Shown one piece after another: positions 59,230 to 64,000 of a stretch of 64,000 nucleotides of DNA (its first letter is position 1; each line of letters opens with the position of its first letter). Position numbers and translations under genes: made by a program. This DNA is from Entamoeba histolytica HM-1:IMSS (taxonomy: Eukaryota > Evosea > Mastigamoebida > Endamoebidae), in assembly GCF_000208925.1 (NCBI RefSeq), contig NW_001914869.1:95842-159841 (forward strand), in the 5' to 3' direction. The notes beneath the pieces were generated by a model that ran no database searches, was not told the DNA's origin, and saw only the letters and a program-made list of their open reading frames with translations.

Positions 59230-61320
59230 TGAAATAACTAATTGAAATGAGAAGGAATATGAATATACCTCAACAAGACACAAAGCATGAATGGAAAGAA
59301 AATAGAAAAGAAAATAAATGAGAGAATTGAAACAACAGAAAGACAAAGTGATGAAGAAACTATTGAGTTATAGATGAAAGTATTTGACAGACACTCATAG
59401 ATTGTGAAAATAACAAGAAGTTCAAGTAAATGATGAATGAAATTGGAATAGAAATTGGAATTTGTGAAACCCACAAAGAAGAATAAACAATAGAAATGAT
59501 AAGAATATCAAAATGGAAAGTACTTGGAATAGATAATGTTCAATTATATTACTAAAAAATATTAGAAAATATGAGAGATAAGATAGTCACATTATTCAAT
59601 GAATAGATAGAAATACAAGAAATGATCAAAGAAAAAGAAGTGTTGACAAATCACTTGTTTGAATGTAATTATGAAAATGTTCACACCAATCATCAAGAAT
59701 AATATAGAAAAACAACACATGAATAATGAAGTAAAATATCAATTAAACATAATCCAATATTGAGTTAAAAGAGGAAGCATTGAAGATAAAGAATGAAGTG
59801 TATGGAATTTAATTGAAAAAAACACATGAGAAGCAACCAAAACAAGATATTTATACTCATTCAACATTATTAAGAAAGTATATGAATCAGTAAATAAGAA
59901 ATAGATAAAATAGCATTAAGACACTTCAAACAAAATTTGTAATAACAGAAATGATAAAAAGTATGTGCAAAAGATGAATTTGATGTAAATACAAATAAGA
60001 AATAGGAGAAGTTCAATTGAAATGTTGAATATTTCAAGGGTATTAACTCTTATCACTACTATTCATATTACAAATGAAAATAATATCAAATGTATTGGAT
60101 GATATTAATGAAAAAAGAATGAAAGTAACAAGTGAAATAAATGAAGGAATGTGAAAAAGAATATCACAAAATACTTAAAACTCTTAAAGATATTAAAATG
60201 GAATTGAATATCAACAAATGTTGAATAGTTAAGAAATGAAACATAGAAATACAACAGAGTATGAAGAATGCATCATTAGTATATGAGGAACATCAATAAA
60301 AATATTTAGGAGTATTTCATTCTACAAGGAATAAGAATGTAAGATACATTAAGAATGTAATGAAAAGTATTGAAGAATAAATGGATGAGAATATGACTTT
60401 TTACGAAGAATAGAAAATGAAACAAGACAAACTAAAGACAATAGCTATATGAAAGAAATATTCTAAACTCATTATACAAATGAATGAAGATGAAAATATG
60501 TAATGAAATAATGAATGAATTTGAAAGCAAAATGACAGATCAGAGAAAGTCATGCAATGTATGTGAACAAAATAATGGAGAGAGGAAAGAATATACTCAA
60601 TTGAAAGTATCAAACATTAGTGTTTGAAAACCAGCTATTTAACATGACATTACATATACAATATATCTAATATGCAAGAAAATAGTCACGAATGATACTA
60701 TATTATTGAACTGCATTATTATAAAGAAAAATTACTTGTATAAACACAATAGAGTATTGAAATGCATCTGGAGAGAAATGAAGATCAAATATGAATTTTA
60801 TGTGATGAAACACTACAAATAATAAGAGAGAAAAAGAATAAGATGATGTTAGTGGTAATAAATGAATCAAAAAAGAATATAGAAAAGAAACAGCATCATT
60901 ATAGTGAGTTAAAAAGTTGTAATGAAACAAGAAGATAATATTCATAAAAGAATTAATAGTTATGTGAGAGACTTAAAGAAAAAATGTAATTATAATTGTT
61001 ATGACAATAGAATGAGATAAGAATGTAAATATATATTCTAAGCTACTAAAATATATCAGAAAAGTTAAAAGAATGAACATAGTACTAACTATAATAATTA
61101 TAATTAAAATAAATGGATTAGTTAATACAGACTCAATTAAAATCGTATAATGGAAAATGAATCTAAATACTATGGTGGTTATTATAAAAGTAGTGTTGAA
61201 GAACATGAAAAACATTATGAGATAACGTGAGATTATACTGATAACAACAATGACATAGAAAAAACTAAATGATGAAGAATAGAAATAGAAGAAAAGATGA
61301 GAAGAAATCCTCATATGAAC
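59230..61320 (+). mobile_element. Decayed non-LTR retrotransposon (LINE) reverse-transcriptase relic
   Basis: Translated fragments on the + strand, broken by many stops and shifts, follow reverse-transcriptase order. Near 59494-59640 comes ISKWKVLGIDNVQLYY then DKIVTLFNE, as in RT domain 0/1. Near 60032-60130 comes FQGY, LLSLLFILQ and RMKVTSEINEG, where active elements have QGD-x-LSPLLF. Near 60190-60240 comes KTLKDIKMELNINKC, and near 60296-60350 comes KYLGVFHSTRNKNVRYIKNV. This order fits the R4-clade LINEs of Entamoeba, whose restriction-like endonuclease would be expected toward 60400-61300. No open frame remains. Confidence 0.7.
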
Positions 61321-62393
61321 AATGAGTTATTACTTTATAACAATCTTGGGTTGTATTTATTAAATATTTTCAATTTCTGTTTCAATTTTCAATTATTTAT
61401 TTAATATAATACTTGATGTATTTATTAATTTGTTTATTAAGACTACTATTGGTTTTATTTTGGCATCTTTTATTTTCTCTATTTTTTATTCGATTTTTTA
61501 TTTCTTTATTTTATTTCTTTTCTTCAAATAGTCTCAATTAATATTGTATATCACAACGTTAATCATATCAAATAATAGATTAGTTCGTTTCTTTTTATCA
61601 AATATATAGTCTTTTATGCTATTGTCATTCACTCTTCTGCATTATTTGTTTGTTCAATGTCATTTTTGTCTGTATATTGGAACTGTTTTTCATATTGTAA
61701 TTGTTGTGTTGATTATGATAAATGTATAATATAAACTAATAAAATAGAAATATGAAAATAATAAAATAAGATAAAATCAATGATAATGTTATATATTATT
61801 ATATGATTTTAGTTTTATCTTTTCTTTATCACCATTTCTTCCATTTCTATTTTCTTTATTCTTGTTGTTATTTTATTTATTTCTTCTTTTATCATTTGTC
61901 ATTTCTTGTTTATTCTTGTTTGTTGTATATTTTATTATTATTATTTTTTTATGATGTGTTATTCTTGTTATCTTTCTTATTATGTTTTGTTTGTTATTGT
62001 TTAAATAGAAAATAAAATAATAAAGAATAAGAAATAATAACATAAATATGTTGATGTATTTTATCATTTCTTTATTTGTTTATTATTCTTATTTCTATTA
62101 TCTTATTCATTTTATTCATAATGAATCAATTCAATGAAATGATACAAATAAATTGTTTATTTATTTTATCTTATTTCTATTTCATTCTTATTTCTTTTAT
62201 TATTTATTAAAAACACCCTTATTGGGTGTGAAAATTTCATTAGATGAAATAAAATAAATCAACATTGAATTATGTCCATTTTTAATTCACCATTTCATTC
62301 ATTGGCAGATGAATGAAATGGCTGTTCATATTCTTCATTGATTTGTTTTTATTCTTTTTTAGTTCATTTTCAATTAATTCAAGATTGAATCAT
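61321..62393. other. AT-rich simple-sequence region
   Basis: Long TTATT/TTTCTTTATTTT runs, no coding frame beyond low-complexity ones. Near its right end lie two hairpins (62213-62229 and 62290-62321). Confidence 0.6.
62290..62321. repeat. Perfect 13-bp inverted repeat with 6-base loop
   Basis: CCATTTCATTCAT at 62290-62302 is followed by TGGCAG and then the exact complement ATGAATGAAATGG at 62309-62321. A smaller hairpin, ACACCC-TTATT-GGGTGT, lies at 62213-62229. Both sit just beyond the 3' end of the TLDc relic. Confidence 0.85.
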
Positions 62394-63470
62394 TTCATTT
62401 CAATTACTATGATTCGTTTTGGTGTGAAATTATGTTTTCCACAAAGTGCATTTGATATTCCTTCATATTCAAATGAATGTTGAATATAATATGATATTGT
62501 CTTATATTTTCTTTAAAAACAAAAAAATCACCATACCCATTTCCAAATTTAAACAAACAATCATATGATTGATTAAATAAACAAAATGCATATTGTGGTT
62601 GTATAATATCAAATTTCATCATTCCTTCCATTCTTCCTTTTGATTCTAATGAAAATACAAATGATTTTGAATCATATATATAATTACCATAAATTTTATC
62701 AATTTTCTCATTAACATATCCTCCAAATTTATTTCCTTCTGAATCTTCAATAATAATTATTATATATTCTTTATACATTATTCTTTGTTTAAATACCGAT
62801 GTATTTCTATTCCAATTATCAATATATGAATCAAATATAATATTTCCTACTTTTCTATTTGTCCATTCTTATATTTGTCTCATTTCGTCCACTGTTTCTT
62901 TCATTATTTTTCTTCTTAATCTCTCCTCTTCTTTTCTTCTTCTTGTCTCTTCCTTTATTTTGCTTCGTCTTTTCTCTTTTTCTTCTCTAAATAATCACTA
63001 TGTTGCTTTTCCCATTCTTCTTTATTCTTATTAAATTTTGTTTTAATTTTATTAATTTCTTCTTCTAATTGCTTAATTTTATCTTTTGTTTTCATTTCTT
63101 CTATATTAATGATTTTATCTATTAGCTCATTCTTCATTTTGTTAATTGTTTCTTCATCTGATTTACATTCTTCTATGATTCTTGACATTTTGTTCTTCAT
63201 TACTTCTATTTGGTTGATTGTTTCTTGACTTTTTTCTATCACTAATTTTCTTCTTCTTTCTGTTTCATCAATCCTATCAAATATTCCTTCTCCTCTTTTA
63301 ATTGCTTCTGAATATGTCTCATCTGGTTTTGTTTCAAATACTTCATTTTTAATACTTCCTATATAATATTGATAATTCTTAGTAGTATCATCAATTGATT
63401 GTTGAATATTTGGAAGTGTTTCTATTACTTCTTTAATTAATTGGTTATTCTTGTTTATTAACTCTTCCAT
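62394..63470 (-). pseudogene. Coiled-coil/TLDc gene relic, copy 2
   Basis: The 5' part (63470-62955, 171 codons from ATG) is a long coiled coil (EELINKNNQLIKEVIETL, KSQETINQIEVMKNKMSRI). It stops before the TLDc domain, which is in another frame with an in-frame TAA just before Glu-Trp-Thr-Asn near 62868. The TLDc segment then runs through FGGYVNEKIDK and KFGNGYGDFFVFKEN, and a one-base loss in the T-run at 62451-62453 shifts the last 20 codons. The expected layout, coiled coil followed by TLDc, is that of a large Entamoeba family. Two to three lesions make it a pseudogene. Confidence 0.8.
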
Positions 63471-64000
63471 TTTAATTTAATTTGATGTTTATAAGTTCAA
63501 AATATGAATGTTTAAATAGTTAATACACATTATTAACATCAAGTCAATTATTATTTTTATCATCATTCTATTTTAAATAAATGACTTTTATTTATTTTTA
63601 CAATAACAATAATAATATATAATAATATTAATAATATAATAATAATAAAATTATAATATTGTTATTTTCTATAATTAGTTTATTTTATTTTTAACATTTT
63701 TAAAGTAACAAAAAAAAAATAGAAAAGAAGAAGATTCAATTTTGTTTTATTTTTATTATTTCATCTTTTGTGATTTGAATTTTCAGGTTTTATCAACATC
63801 ATGTCAATCAATTAAATTAATAAAGATAATAAATGATAAACAAATAAGATAATAAAATAAGAATAAGAAATAAAAGAGAATAGAAATGATAGAATTATTA
63901 TAAATACATAATGAATAAAAGAAATTAATTGAATAAAAATGAATAAAATGATAAAATTACATTAAAGAATTAAAATACTTAATATGAAAAAATAATCAAT
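63471..64000. other. AT-rich right edge
   Basis: TAATAATAATATTA-type simple sequence (about 63595-63665) followed by A-rich DNA. No gene seen up to the window end. Confidence 0.6.

Noticed and set aside
59009..61314. Several antisense frames of 70-113 codons (minus strand, hydrophobic)
   Set aside because: They are shadows on the opposite strand of the LINE relic and have only Phe/Ile/Ser-rich composition.
61803..62067. Short frames on both strands in TTATT-rich DNA
   Set aside because: Simple-sequence translation; overlapping frames on opposite strands show no coding signal.
1..64000. CRISPR arrays, bacterial operons, prophage or replication-origin signals
   Set aside because: The window is eukaryotic; no regularly spaced repeats or bacterial-type signals were seen.

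Overview
The window is eukaryotic and fits an Entamoeba genome of the E. histolytica / E. dispar / E. nuttalli type. It is very AT-rich, most genes are intronless and densely packed, and the few introns are short, with donors starting GT(T/A)TG and TAG acceptors. Marker genes agree: an ADP-forming acetyl-CoA synthetase, an APS kinase with a decayed ATP-sulfurylase-like half, TLDc-family relics, and a decayed non-LTR retrotransposon with R4-like reverse-transcriptase motifs. The species is an inference. Two 100-base N blocks (25842-25941 and 42882-42981) are assembly gaps.

Layout. Positions 1-37500 are a packed housekeeping region. In order it holds: the 3' end of a DPR-repeat protein gene, an unknown helical protein, an RRM + RING/IBR-like protein, an FKBP-TPR protein with a Cys/His-rich head, RRP9 (U3 snoRNP), an adaptin-like helical-repeat protein, a PP2A/4/6-type phosphatase, eIF3j, a RhoGAP-SH3-RING-GTPase-like fusion with a CaaX end, uracil-DNA glycosylase, a secreted-type L-asparaginase, a protein with three SUMO-interaction-like motifs, the tRNA m7G46 methyltransferase, an intron-bearing tRNA-Ile(UAU), the acetyl-CoA synthetase, a full-length DPR-repeat protein, CCT6 (broken by the first gap), an LRR-like protein, a neutral-sphingomyelinase-like enzyme, ribosomal protein uS4 (S9), a Pus1-type pseudouridine synthase, a C2 + DIL-like protein, a PEX5-like TPR protein, a probable GPI-anchored vWA protein, and EBP2. 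From 37500 to 41700 the sequence is gene-poor and holds decayed copies. From 41700 to 45333 there is a tandem array of three Stealth-family phosphotransferase genes with mosaic sequence identity. From 45500 to 58800 come APS kinase, a giant DOCK-family GEF with an upstream exon, a small EF-hand protein, a small basic protein and a short NOL6/Utp22-like protein. From 58800 to 64000 lie a retrotransposon relic, a coiled-coil/TLDc pseudogene and simple-sequence DNA.

How the genes relate. Several genes serve ribosome biogenesis and translation (RRP9, EBP2, NOL6-like, uS4, eIF3j, a tRNA methyltransferase, a pseudouridine synthase, a tRNA). Many of these, with some metabolic genes, carry an AAGGGTTT / AAACCCT(A/T) motif 36-117 bases before the ATG. 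That motif resembles the plant telo-box and may be a shared promoter element. A second theme is small-GTPase signalling (DOCK GEF and the RhoGAP/GTPase-like fusion). A third is surface glycoconjugate synthesis (Stealth array). The most unusual items are the GAP/SH3/RING/GTPase/CaaX fusion, the mosaic Stealth array, the PEX5-like protein in a lineage thought to lack peroxisomes, the metallothionein-like head on the FKBP, the telo-box-like motif, and unannotated first exons for the DOCK and vWA genes.
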